The notes under the pieces: generated by a model
What the model saw: the letters and a program-made list of their open reading frames with translations, nothing else
Told to the model about the DNA's origin: nothing
The model's database searches: none
Made by a program: the position numbers and the translations under genes
Assembly (NCBI RefSeq): GCF_003205875.1
Contig: NZ_PUBZ01000147.1
Location: forward strand, 96,549-160,548
DNA length: 64,000 bases
Source of the DNA: Herpetosiphon llansteffanensis
GTDB taxonomy: Bacteria > Chloroflexota > Chloroflexia > Chloroflexales > Herpetosiphonaceae
Reading direction: 5' to 3'
Part shown: positions 1 through 7,238 of the stretch, piece by piece
How the letters are laid out: every line of letters starts with the position of its first letter
How positions within the stretch are numbered: position 1 is the stretch's first letter

Positions 1-97
1 GCCCGGCCCGCTCCTTCCTCCGAAGCAGCGGGGGGCGTTTACTGCGTTGAAAACGCGGAGCCGGTGATTGCCCTGATGAAGGTGCATTACTCATTGA

Positions 98-763
98 TTA
101 CTCAGCAAACACAGTTGCGGCATCGGGAACTTGTTTCCAATCAACCAAGAAGGTTTCGATGCCTTTGTCGGTTAACGGGTGCTTGACCAATTGTTGCAGC
201 ACTTTGAATGGCATAGTAGCAACATGCGAGCCAGCCAATGCCGATTGGAGCACGTGAACTGGGTGGCGAATTGAAGCTGCCAAAACTTCGGTTTGGATAT
301 TGTAATTCTTGAAAATCTGCACAATATCGCGAATCAAAATCATGCCATCTTGGCCAATATCGTCGAGCCGCCCAAGGAATGGGCTAACGAAGGTTGCGCC
401 AGCTTTGGCGGCCAACAAGGCTTGTGAGGCCGAGAAGACCAAGGTTACGTTAGTTTTGATGCCTTCGCTGGTCAATTGCTTGACTGCCTTCAAGCCTTCG
501 GCCATCAAGGGTACTTTAACCACAATATTTGGTGCCCATTTGGCCAAAATACGGCCTTCGCGGACTATTTCATCGGCTTGCAATGCCACGGTTTCGGCAC
601 TGACTGGGCCGGGGCAAATTTCAACAATTTCTAAAACTACATCGCGGAAGTTGCGGCCTGCTTTTGCTGCCAATGAAGGGTTGGTGGTCACACCATCAAC
701 CACGCCCATCGCCACACCTTGGCGAATTTCTTCAACATCAGCAGTATCCAAAAAGATTTTCAT
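98..763 (-). CDS. Transaldolase / fructose-6-phosphate aldolase family (TalC/Fsa-like)
   Basis: A 221-residue protein with the full short-transaldolase layout. It opens with [12 protein letters not shown], the TNPSL motif follows near residue 29, and the Schiff-base lysine lies in VVKVP near residue 83. [11 protein letters not shown] and a TMPFKVL tail complete the barrel. The family moves or cleaves dihydroxyacetone units in the cytoplasm (pentose phosphate pathway or fructose-6-phosphate aldolysis). Length and motifs fit the approximately 220-aa TalC/Fsa subfamily rather than the 320-aa TalB type, but the sequence alone cannot separate transaldolase from aldolase activity. The ATG at 763 is preferred over an upstream in-frame ATG because AAAGGAG lies just before it. 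Confidence 0.92.
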   Translation of the reverse strand: MKIFLDTADVEEIRQGVAMGVVDGVTTNPSLAAKAGRNFRDVVLEIVEICPGPVSAETVALQADEIVREGRILAKWAPNIVVKVPLMAEGLKAVKQLTSEGIKTNVTLVFSASQALLAAKAGATFVSPFLGRLDDIGQDGMILIRDIVQIFKNYNIQTEVLAASIRHPVHVLQSALAGSHVATMPFKVLQQLVKHPLTDKGIETFLVDWKQVPDAATVFAE

Positions 764-820
764 CCAGTTGCTCCTTTGATTGCCCTGGTTAGAACCTATG
801 CCTCTCATACTTCCTCTTGC

Positions 821-829
821 ATTATAGCA
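821..829 (-). promoter_or_regulatory. Extended -10 promoter element for the transaldolase gene
   Basis: On the minus strand the segment reads TGCTATAAT, a perfect extended -10 (TGnTATAAT), about 58 bases before the transaldolase ATG. No good -35 box is present, as is common for extended -10 promoters. A second TATAAT and an imperfect inverted repeat (GCAGC/GCTGC) lie immediately upstream. Start-site use is inferred. Confidence 0.45.
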
Positions 830-957
830 GCATAATGCGCTGCATTATAACTAGGTAGTTTATATTCTTTAGTTTATAAATTCAGTATCAGGGCTGAGTT
901 TTGGCCTACGCTACTTTGTTATAGTGCCCAAAAGCGTTAATTGTTAGGAGGTGTGTG

Positions 958-1575
958 ATGGGCCGATTTGGCGAAGAACCGCTGGATTTTTTTACCAATG
1001 TCTATACTGCTGTGCCGCCGTGGGATGTTGCCATCCCGCAACCAGCCTTGATCGACCTGATTAATGCTTTTCCACCGCAAAATCTGGTGCTTGATGTTGG
1101 GTGTGGTTCAGGCGATTTGGCAATTGGCTTAGCCCAACTTGGCTACAGTGTTGTCGGTGTCGATTTTGTGCCAAGCGCGATTGAGCAAGCGCGCGAGAAA
1201 GTTGCAGCCTTGCCTGTCGAGGTTGCTCAACGGCTAAGCTTTGAAGTTGGCGACGGCCTCAAGCCTTCGTTGTTGCCAAGCAAATTTGGCGCAATCGTCG
1301 ATACTGGCTTTTATCATTTGTTCAACCATGCTGATAGCGAGCCATTTATTGCTGATTTAGCCCAAGCGTTGCAACCGCAAGGCCGCTATTATCTCTTGGC
1401 GTTTGGGGTTGAATTTGCTAGCGTCAATGTGCCCCGCGCAATTACCGAAGCTGAAATTCGCAGTCGATTCACTGCTGAGCGTGGTTGGCGCATTTTGGCC
1501 TTGCATCCAGCCGAATTTCTCAATCGCGTTGGGCCGCCAGTTGCTTCAGTCGCCGCGTGTATCGAACGGTTGTAA
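958..1575 (+). CDS. Class I SAM-dependent methyltransferase
   Basis: About 205 residues with a Rossmann-type methyltransferase core. Motif I is LVLDVGCGSGDLAIGLAQ (around residues 45-60), the acidic ribose-binding turn is VVGVDFVPSAIEQAR, and motif II/III is GAIVDTGFYHLF. The substrate is not evident; the short length and the GFYHLF segment recall small thiol/metabolite methyltransferases. The ATG at 958 sits 6 bases after AGGAGG (946-951); a GTG three bases earlier is too close to it. It is a monocistronic plus-strand gene divergent from transaldolase and followed by a repeat field. Confidence 0.85.
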   Translation: MGRFGEEPLDFFTNVYTAVPPWDVAIPQPALIDLINAFPPQNLVLDVGCGSGDLAIGLAQLGYSVVGVDFVPSAIEQAREKVAALPVEVAQRLSFEVGDGLKPSLLPSKFGAIVDTGFYHLFNHADSEPFIADLAQALQPQGRYYLLAFGVEFASVNVPRAITEAEIRSRFTAERGWRILALHPAEFLNRVGPPVASVAACIERL

Positions 1576-1621
1576 CGGAAGATTCAGTTGTTAGGGGTCA
1601 GAGGTCAGGAGGGCAGCTTAA

Positions 1622-2219
1622 CCGCGAAGGGCACGAAGGCTTTTTTGGCCACGAATTGCACGAATTGCACGAAGGCTAGGTTTTTAGCCACAGATTCCAC
1701 AGATTCGTTTGATTGATGTTTCCATAGCCAAAAGCCTTTAGCCCATAGCCCTCCTTCCTCTGCGGCTCTGTGTTAAAAGCAATCCACTTTGAGCCACAGA
1801 TTCCACAGATTCACTTGATTGATGTTTCCATAGCCAAAAGCCTTTAGCCCATAGCCCTCCTTTCTCTGCGCCTCTGCGTTAAAAGCAATCCACTTTGAGC
1901 CACAGATTCCACAGATTCACTTGATTGATGTTTCCATAGCCAAAAGCCTTTAGCCCAAAGCCCTCCTTTCTCTGCGCCTCTGCGTTAAAAGGACTCGCAG
2001 GCTTTTTTTCCACGAATTGCCCGAATGGCACGAAGGCTAGGTTTTTAGCCACAGATTCCACAGATTCACTTGATTACTGTTCCGATAGCCAAAAGCCTTT
2101 AGCCCAAAGCCCTCCTTCCTCTGCGCCGCTACGTTAAAAGTTCGATCCACAAAGGCTTTTTTAGCCACGAATTGCACGAATTGCACGAATGATTGTTTGA
2201 TTGCTGTTCCCATAACCAA
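1622..2219. repeat. Intergenic repeat field with a 106-bp tandem unit
   Basis: About 600 bases with no credible gene. A unit beginning GCCACAGATTCCACAGATTC starts at 1687, 1793, 1899 and 2048; the first three starts are exactly 106 bases apart. Each unit also carries CATAGCCAAAAGCCTTTAGC and CTCTGCGCCTCTGCGTTAAA. The flanks (1645-1680 and 2160-2190) carry CACGAATTGCACGAA direct repeats. The same phrases, in either orientation, recur in other gaps of this window (15.1, 49.0 kb). Function unknown. Confidence 0.9.
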
Positions 2220-2291
2220 TAGCCTATTGACGGGTAGATTGCAAATACTTGATAATCGGTATTGGGTTCAACAGTAAAGCAAGGAGCCGTT

Positions 2292-2630
2292 ATGCCAGAG
2301 ATGACAACATATGAGCGTGGATTGCAAATTTATCAAGTGTTGATGAGTTTTGCCTATCAGCGCCACACCCTGACCTATGCAACCTTAGGGAAACTAGTTG
2401 GGTTACCACAGCATGGTCTTGCAAGGCATCTCGATCATCTGCTGCGTTATTGTAAAAATCAGAACCTACCGCCAATTACAATTCTAGTCGTTCGGAAGGC
2501 GGAAGGAACTCCTAGCACAGGCTTTCCTTCTGAGACAATGGATCTTGATCAAGAGCGCGAGCGAGTGTTTGAGTATCCCTGGTTTCGCCAAAAACCTCTA
2601 ACGATTGAAACCCTCAAAGCATTATCTTAA
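2292..2630 (+). CDS. Small MGMT/alkyltransferase-like winged-helix protein lacking the active-site cysteine
   Basis: A 112-residue protein. Its core LTYATLGKLVGLPQHGLAR followed by ITILVVRKAEGTPSTGF follows the order of the C-terminal DNA-binding half of O6-alkylguanine-DNA alkyltransferases (Y-x-x-lA...G-x-p-x-x-a-R...vv...G-x-p-x-x-G). It has no PCHR-type catalytic site, so DNA repair by alkyl transfer is not expected. Proteins of this shape without the cysteine are a recurrent unknown family; DNA binding is an inference. The ATG at 2292 follows AAGGAG at 2281; the upstream in-frame ATG at 2262 has no ribosome-binding site. It is 22 bases upstream of the next gene and probably co-transcribed with it. 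Confidence 0.55.
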   Translation: MPEMTTYERGLQIYQVLMSFAYQRHTLTYATLGKLVGLPQHGLARHLDHLLRYCKNQNLPPITILVVRKAEGTPSTGFPSETMDLDQERERVFEYPWFRQKPLTIETLKALS

Positions 2631-2652
2631 ACTTAAAAAGTGAGAGGAGCAG

Positions 2653-3249
2653 ATGATGACATGGCTCTATGTTGTGATTGTATGTTTGCTGCTTGGCAGT
2701 TTTCTGGTTGTTCGTTTGCTGCGTGCCCGGCGTACAACTGCAACTCTGCAAGCAACTGAGCAGTTTGCCACTGGATCGCCCTCAACTGAGCAAGTGCTTG
2801 CAGAATGGCTTGATCAATCGTTTTCGTCGCAAAATGTTCGTAATGTGGTTGTGCAAGCAATCGCTAGTTTAAACGCCAATCAAATCTTTGCCTTCTCGTT
2901 TATTTGCGATTCTGGATTATGTCTTGGCTTTATCGAACGGACATTTGATGCCAATAGGCAAGAAACTAGCAAGCATTGCATCTTAATTAACTTATGGACA
3001 GAAGTTCCTGAGGCACCGATTGCTCAGTTTAAAATACCCGATCAAGATCAATATGTGGTTTATGGGTATATGCCCAATGATTTTGATCAAATGGCCAAAA
3101 TCTATTTGGAAAATGGCGAGGTGCTTTATTTCGCGGCTAATTCTGGCTTACAAGTGAAGGCGTTGCCCTTGACGAATCCAGCACTCAAAGCTCAGATTAT
3201 CGATGCTAACAAGGTGATGATTAACGAGTATGGATTGCCGCCCCAATAA
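2653..3249 (+). CDS. Unknown protein with an N-terminal membrane anchor
   Basis: A 198-residue protein not recognised. The first approximately 22 residues (MMTWLYVVIVCLLLGSFLVV) form one transmembrane helix followed by the basic stretch RLLRARR, so the soluble part should face the cytoplasm. The remainder is a mixed alpha/beta domain without catalytic motifs. GAGAGGAG precedes tandem ATGs at 2653 and 2656; either could be used. It follows the small winged-helix-like gene by 22 bases and probably shares its transcript. Confidence 0.6.
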   Translation: MMTWLYVVIVCLLLGSFLVVRLLRARRTTATLQATEQFATGSPSTEQVLAEWLDQSFSSQNVRNVVVQAIASLNANQIFAFSFICDSGLCLGFIERTFDANRQETSKHCILINLWTEVPEAPIAQFKIPDQDQYVVYGYMPNDFDQMAKIYLENGEVLYFAANSGLQVKALPLTNPALKAQIIDANKVMINEYGLPPQ

Positions 3250-3337
3250 TGGTTAACGACAGTTTGCGAATCGGGCAATAAACTTAAAATTTTGGCCTGC
3301 ACTAGCTAAACAAAGCATTAGAATCGCCTAAAAACGC

Positions 3338-3365
3338 TTGACATCTCCATAGTTTGCACTATACT
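3338..3365 (+). promoter_or_regulatory. Sigma-70-type promoter of rex
   Basis: TTGACA at 3338-3343, a 16-base spacer, then TATACT at 3360-3365, about 110 bases before the rex start codon. Eleven of twelve hexamer bases match the consensus. A TTCACAA half-site (3365-3371) lies just after the -10 and equals one arm of the Rex operator, but the other arm is poor, so autoregulation is only a possibility. Confidence 0.7.
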
Positions 3366-3474
3366 TCACAATATCAATTGAGATGCGCAATGCAGCGCCA
3401 GCCTCGTTTGAGCAGCCTCAACGGTGCTTGGCCAGAGCGGCTCGTTTTGTGGTGTTTCCAAAGGAGTGTGCGGG

Positions 3475-4134
3475 ATGGACATCTCCCCCAACGCAATTCC
3501 CGATGTTGTAGTGCGGCGATTGCCAATTTACGCACGTAGCCTGAGTTATTTGGCCGAAGAAGGTGTTCGCTCAGTTTCCTCGCAAGAGTTGGGGGAACGC
3601 ATTGGGGTAACTGCCGCGCAAATTCGCAAAGATCTTTCCTATTTTGGTGAATTTGGCAAACAGGGCATTGGCTATAACGTCGAGTATTTGCTGGGCCATA
3701 TTCGGCGAATTTTGGGTTTGCACGAAGTTTGGCCAGTGGTGCTGGTTGGGGTCGGGCCGCTTGGCCAGGCAATTGCTCGCTACGAGGGCTTTCGCTCGCG
3801 AGGCATCGATATTATTGGGGTTTTCGATAACGATGCCTCAAAAATTGGCTTGCAATTAGGCCGCAATACTGTTCAGCCCGATTCTGATTTGCCCAGGATT
3901 TTGAAAGAACATGGCATTCGTTTGGCAATTGTGGCAGTGCCAGCTGTGCGCGCCCAAGAAGTCGTCGATGTGTTGGTCGAAAATGGCGTGCAAGGTATTT
4001 TGAACTATGCGCCGGTGGTCGTGCAAACGCCGGAGAATGTTTGGGTACGGCATATCGACCCCGTGGCCTTGCTGCATAGCATGACCTATTATCTCTCGCG
4101 CGAAGACGAACACCACGCGATGAACGAGCATTGA
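3475..4134 (+). CDS. rex: Redox-sensing transcriptional repressor Rex
   Basis: A 219-residue protein. Residues 1-80 are a winged helix with the diagnostic [11 protein letters not shown] start and [19 protein letters not shown] recognition segment. Residues 85-205 form a Rossmann fold with [10 protein letters not shown] for NAD(H) binding and the DNDASKIG turn. Rex senses the NADH/NAD+ ratio and represses fermentation and respiratory genes when NADH is low. The ATG at 3475 follows AAGGAG; the upstream in-frame ATG at 3424 is weaker and would add a non-homologous N-terminus. A strong promoter lies upstream. The stop codon overlaps a hairpin shared with the convergent response-regulator gene. 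Confidence 0.95.
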   Translation: MDISPNAIPDVVVRRLPIYARSLSYLAEEGVRSVSSQELGERIGVTAAQIRKDLSYFGEFGKQGIGYNVEYLLGHIRRILGLHEVWPVVLVGVGPLGQAIARYEGFRSRGIDIIGVFDNDASKIGLQLGRNTVQPDSDLPRILKEHGIRLAIVAVPAVRAQEVVDVLVENGVQGILNYAPVVVQTPENVWVRHIDPVALLHSMTYYLSREDEHHAMNEH

Positions 4135-4155
4135 GCCAACACCTAGCGTTGGCTC
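4133..4155. terminator. Hairpin between convergent rex and response-regulator genes
   Basis: GAGCCAAC-7 nt-GTTGGCTC, an 8-bp perfect stem. The rex TGA runs into the left arm and the opposing gene's TAG lies in the loop. There is no strong U-tract on either strand, so it may be a weak bidirectional terminator or a 3'-end stabiliser. Confidence 0.45.
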
Positions 4156-4946
4156 AGCAAAATCGCTAATTGCTGCAAAAGCTGTTCAATTTGGCTCTCA
4201 AGTTTGCGTCGACCTAGCCCTAAACGGCCAGCGATGGTTTGTTGGGCAACTCCATGCAGTAAAAGCCCCAACAAACGCGCCTGATCGCTTTCCAGCAACG
4301 GTAAGCATGAGCGCAAGGCAACATGGGCGGCGGTTGCCCCACCAAATTCGTGTTGCAAACCAATGCCTGCTTGCCGCCCTTGCTCGCCCACATGAAACCC
4401 CGTCGTTAGCACCGCCAAAAGATTGCGCACGTCGTCGATATTCCACAAACGCGGGGCTGGGCGCTGCTGTAACTCCAATAAATTCAGCACATCAAGCTGG
4501 CCTTGGCGAAACGCCACAGCGCTAATTTCATCGCTCAGCGCAGGCACTGGCTGGGTGATTAATTCGGCTAGCCATTGAGCTTTAAGCGGAGTTAATGGTT
4601 TGCTCAGCACTGCGCTACAGCCAGTTGCCAGCGCCGCCCACTCACGCTGTGGATTGAGTTCGCTGCTAATTGCCACTAGCTGCACTGGCGCATGGCGACC
4701 TTGGGCCACTGCATCGCTAATTGCTGCTGCCAGCACCGTGCCCTCTAAACGCGGAAAACTGGGGTCGGGTAATTTAATATCGAGCAAGCCCAACATTGGT
4801 TGCGTGGTTTGATCGTGCTCAAACCATTGCCAAGCTTGGCGAATTGAGCGCCAAATGGTTACTTCAAAGCCAGCTTCTTGCAACAGCAACTCAGCTAAGG
4901 TTGCATGAACGTCGCTATCTTCGACCACAAATGCTCGATATTGCAC
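4143..4946 (-). CDS. Response regulator with receiver domain and C-terminal helix-turn-helix
   Basis: 267 residues. The N-terminal receiver (1-130) has the acidic pair E9/D10, phospho-acceptor D56 in LLDIKLP, S94 in VAISSE and K116 in VLSKPL. The last 45 residues (LLHGVAQQTIAGRLGLGRRKLESQI) resemble a LuxR/sigma-4-like helix-turn-helix, so it is probably a transcriptional output protein. The start is GTG at 4946: AGGAGG lies inside the last codons of the upstream kinase gene and the two genes are separated by 2 bases, indicating translational coupling. The middle 90 residues have no assigned domain. It is the cognate partner of the preceding kinase by position. Confidence 0.85.
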   Translation of the reverse strand: MQYRAFVVEDSDVHATLAELLLQEAGFEVTIWRSIRQAWQWFEHDQTTQPMLGLLDIKLPDPSFPRLEGTVLAAAISDAVAQGRHAPVQLVAISSELNPQREWAALATGCSAVLSKPLTPLKAQWLAELITQPVPALSDEISAVAFRQGQLDVLNLLELQQRPAPRLWNIDDVRNLLAVLTTGFHVGEQGRQAGIGLQHEFGGATAAHVALRSCLPLLESDQARLLGLLLHGVAQQTIAGRLGLGRRKLESQIEQLLQQLAILLSQR

Positions 4947-4948
4947 CG

Positions 4949-6547
4949 CTAAATCCTCCTAGAACGCTCGCTTCGTGGCAATTGAATGCAGGCCCAAGCC
5001 CCTTGGCGATTTTCCAATTGTAGGCTGGCCCCAATTAAGCTTAGATTGGCCAAAACGCCACGTAAGCCAAAACCATAGCCCTCGCCAGTGCTGCTGCTTG
5101 GTTCTAAATTAAGCACATGTTGCGGAAAGCCCGACCCATTATCGTGAATCAGAATATTGATGGATGCTGCCTGGAGTTCAATGCTTAAACTCAGCTGATC
5201 GCCACCATGATCAAGGCTATTTTTCAAGAGATTATACAGTGCCCGCCCAAGTAAACGCTGGTTGGTATGGGCCTGAATTGGTTGCAGCGTCGCTTGAATT
5301 TGCGGTTTGTTGGCTTTTTGGGCGAAAGCAGCGCTGGCTTCTAAACGGGCAATTTCGGCACTACAGATTTCAGCCAAATTCACCGGAGTTTGTTGCAGCA
5401 TGGCCTTGGTTTGAGCGCGAGCAATATCCAATAGATCGTGCATTTGCTGGCCAATATCTTCAATTTGCACTCGCAATAAATTCCATAATTGCATGCGTTG
5501 CGGTTGCCGCTCCAACACATTGATCAAGCCTGTGGCTCCATCAATTGGTGAACGCAGATCGTGAATTGAGGAGCGCAGCAGTTCGCGCAGAAATTCGGCC
5601 TCGTCGCGTGCATGGGTTGCCTCGCGTCGCGCTTGTTCAAGCCGAAGCGAAAGCTGTTGGGCTTCGCTCATCTCAACGCTGATGCGTAGCAGCAATAGTG
5701 GCAGCAGCAAAAGGGCAAAATTTAGCTCGCCAGTGGCAATTGTAAAGCCCAAGCCACCCAAAAAAATCACATACGGAATGCTGCGTTTGGCTAGCGTATC
5801 GATGCTTAGTTGATTGCTGAGTGGGCTAGTATCGTTGGGATGAATTGCCGCTGCTTGGGCCAAAATCAGCCAAGCGACACAATATAACGCGCCGATAGGT
5901 AACACAACTAATTTGCTGCGGTCGAAAATCCACCCCAAATCAACCAAACTCAAGGCCAAAATGCCGCTGCTGAGCTGGTGAAATAAGGCTTGCCAGCGCT
6001 TCGGCTGTTGCTGTCGAATCAGATCAAGCGCGTAGAGCAACGAGAGATCGGCCCCAACGAACAGTCCATCGTACCAAGCAACGTTAGGCACAACTTGGCG
6101 AATCGCAATCGTGGTAATAATCATCAAGCCAACGCTCAAGCCAAACCAATCGAGCGCAATACTACTGCGGCGGCGCTGGCTAAATGGCAGGCTCACAAAA
6201 AACGCCCCAGCCATCACCACGGTTGGCACATAGACAATAATTGGCAGCACAACCTGGCTGAGGCCTTTGATGCTGGTGAGCGAGCCACCCAAGCTGCGAT
6301 ACAGTGCCAACATGCCCCATTGTAAGGCCAAAATCCGCCAGCCTTTGGCCAACGCCGAATGTGGGCGCTGGATGGCAGGCAACCAAAAACGCCCGACACA
6401 GACCAGCAAAATAAGCACCTCAACCAAACGACTGGTTGCGCCTGATCGTTTGCCAAGTTCGGGCCAGATTAGGGCCGCAGCCAAGTAAAGAAGCGCCGCC
6501 GCATACCACCAACGGCTATATAACCAGCGATGCCAGCGTTCATGCAT
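4949..6547 (-). CDS. Membrane sensor histidine kinase
   Basis: About 532 residues. Residues 1-290 hold roughly eight hydrophobic segments without a recognisable ligand domain. A short coiled linker (RLEQARREATHARDEAEFL) leads into HisKA with SIHDLRSPIDGATGL (phosphorylatable His). The HATPase part has N-box NLLKNSLDHGGD, G1 DNGSGFP and G2 GEGYGFGL. It is inner-membrane and paired with the response regulator 2 bases downstream. The reading frame stays open upstream to 6862, but that extension translates a dispersed repeat and is unlikely to be protein. The ATG at 6547 begins just before the first transmembrane segment, although no clear Shine-Dalgarno is visible. Confidence 0.87.
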   Translation of the reverse strand: MHERWHRWLYSRWWYAAALLYLAAALIWPELGKRSGATSRLVEVLILLVCVGRFWLPAIQRPHSALAKGWRILALQWGMLALYRSLGGSLTSIKGLSQVVLPIIVYVPTVVMAGAFFVSLPFSQRRRSSIALDWFGLSVGLMIITTIAIRQVVPNVAWYDGLFVGADLSLLYALDLIRQQQPKRWQALFHQLSSGILALSLVDLGWIFDRSKLVVLPIGALYCVAWLILAQAAAIHPNDTSPLSNQLSIDTLAKRSIPYVIFLGGLGFTIATGELNFALLLLPLLLLRISVEMSEAQQLSLRLEQARREATHARDEAEFLRELLRSSIHDLRSPIDGATGLINVLERQPQRMQLWNLLRVQIEDIGQQMHDLLDIARAQTKAMLQQTPVNLAEICSAEIARLEASAAFAQKANKPQIQATLQPIQAHTNQRLLGRALYNLLKNSLDHGGDQLSLSIELQAASINILIHDNGSGFPQHVLNLEPSSSTGEGYGFGLRGVLANLSLIGASLQLENRQGAWACIQLPRSERSRRI

Positions 6548-6649
6548 ATGGCGATTGTACGCGAGGCGAGCGCTTGAGGCAATTGGGATTATTGTTCCCT
6601 CACCCCAATAAGGGTAGGTTTTTTGCGATTGGTCGGCTGTGGAGCGTTG

Positions 6650-6780
6650 CCTCACCCCCCAACCCCCTCGCCCACTGGACGCGGGCGAGGGGGAGCTGCC
6701 GTTTTGTAGCACGCATTGCGGCTGAACTATTAAAGTAAAGCCCCTCGCCCGCGCCACGGGAGAGGGGTTGGGGTGAGGGG
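6650..6780. repeat. 131-bp inverted repeat, copy 1
   Basis: One end reads CCTCACCCCCCAACCCCCTC and the other is its near reverse complement (GAGGGGTTGGGGTGAGGGG). Internal segments GACGCGGGCGAGGGGGAGC and CCCCTCGCCCGCGCCACGGG also pair. A second copy lies at 47425-47555 with the same ends and a different centre. No ORF and no target-site duplication is evident. The fold would be a long cruciform or hairpin, as expected of a MITE/REP-like element. Confidence 0.85.
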
Positions 6781-6845
6781 TCTTTACTTTAATAGAGAAT
6801 TTGGGGCCGTTGGGCGAATTGAGGTTTGGTATATGCAAGCACCAT

Positions 6846-7166
6846 TCACGAAAGATAGCCACCGCCCAAGGGTGCTTGCTCGATCAATGCTTGGCTGATT
6901 GCCCAATCGAAAAAGCTGTGCAAGGCTGCTTTGGCAACTTCGCGTTCAGCAAGACTGAGGCTGCTCAAATAAGCCTGTACCCAATAGGTCGAAATGCTAT
7001 CGAGTTCGTTGGGATAGCCGCTATCGAGCCAGCGCTGGGCAAAATCGTCGAGATATTCGTTGTAATCGGCGGCGAGTTGCGGGCGGGTGCGCACCAAGGT
7101 TCCGCTAAAACTATCTAAAGCGCCCAACAACGTGCGTTCGTGAACCAAAAATTCTTGCATGGTCAT
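6846..7166 (-). CDS. Small protein resembling a recombinase core-binding (SAM-like) domain
   Basis: 106 residues. The pattern YNEYLDDFAQRWLDSGYP ... ISTYWVQAYLSSL ... AKAALHSFFDWAISQALIEQAP matches the N-terminal core-binding domain of tyrosine recombinases (Y..y...f..wL...g....it...v..yl..l.....al..FF.wa...gli..nP). No catalytic domain with the R-H-R-Y residues follows, so it is either a stand-alone DNA-binding domain or a remnant. GGGAG lies 7 bases before the ATG at 7166, so it looks translated. It sits alone between the repeat and the phosphatase gene. Confidence 0.5.
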   Translation of the reverse strand: MTMQEFLVHERTLLGALDSFSGTLVRTRPQLAADYNEYLDDFAQRWLDSGYPNELDSISTYWVQAYLSSLSLAEREVAKAALHSFFDWAISQALIEQAPLGGGYLS

Positions 7167-7238
7167 GGCTAAACTCCCAAATCAAACCAAGGCGCAGCCC
7201 ACGGCGTTGGAGGCTGCGCTCTAGCTGCGATCTTTTTT

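Noticed and set aside
1..97. Gene end or RNA gene at the left edge
   Set aside because: No open frame with recognisable product and no tRNA or rRNA structure is visible in these 97 bases.
1622..2219. Possible CRISPR array from the regular repeats
   Set aside because: The repeat unit is 106 bp with near-identical content throughout, no unique spacers, no leader and no cas genes nearby.
3352..3371. Full Rex operator over the rex promoter
   Set aside because: Only the TTCACAA half is intact; the partner half matches at three or so positions.
6548..6862. Longer histidine kinase N-terminus
   Set aside because: The open frame translates the 131-bp dispersed repeat and has no homologous or structural features; the ATG at 6547 starts before the first membrane segment.
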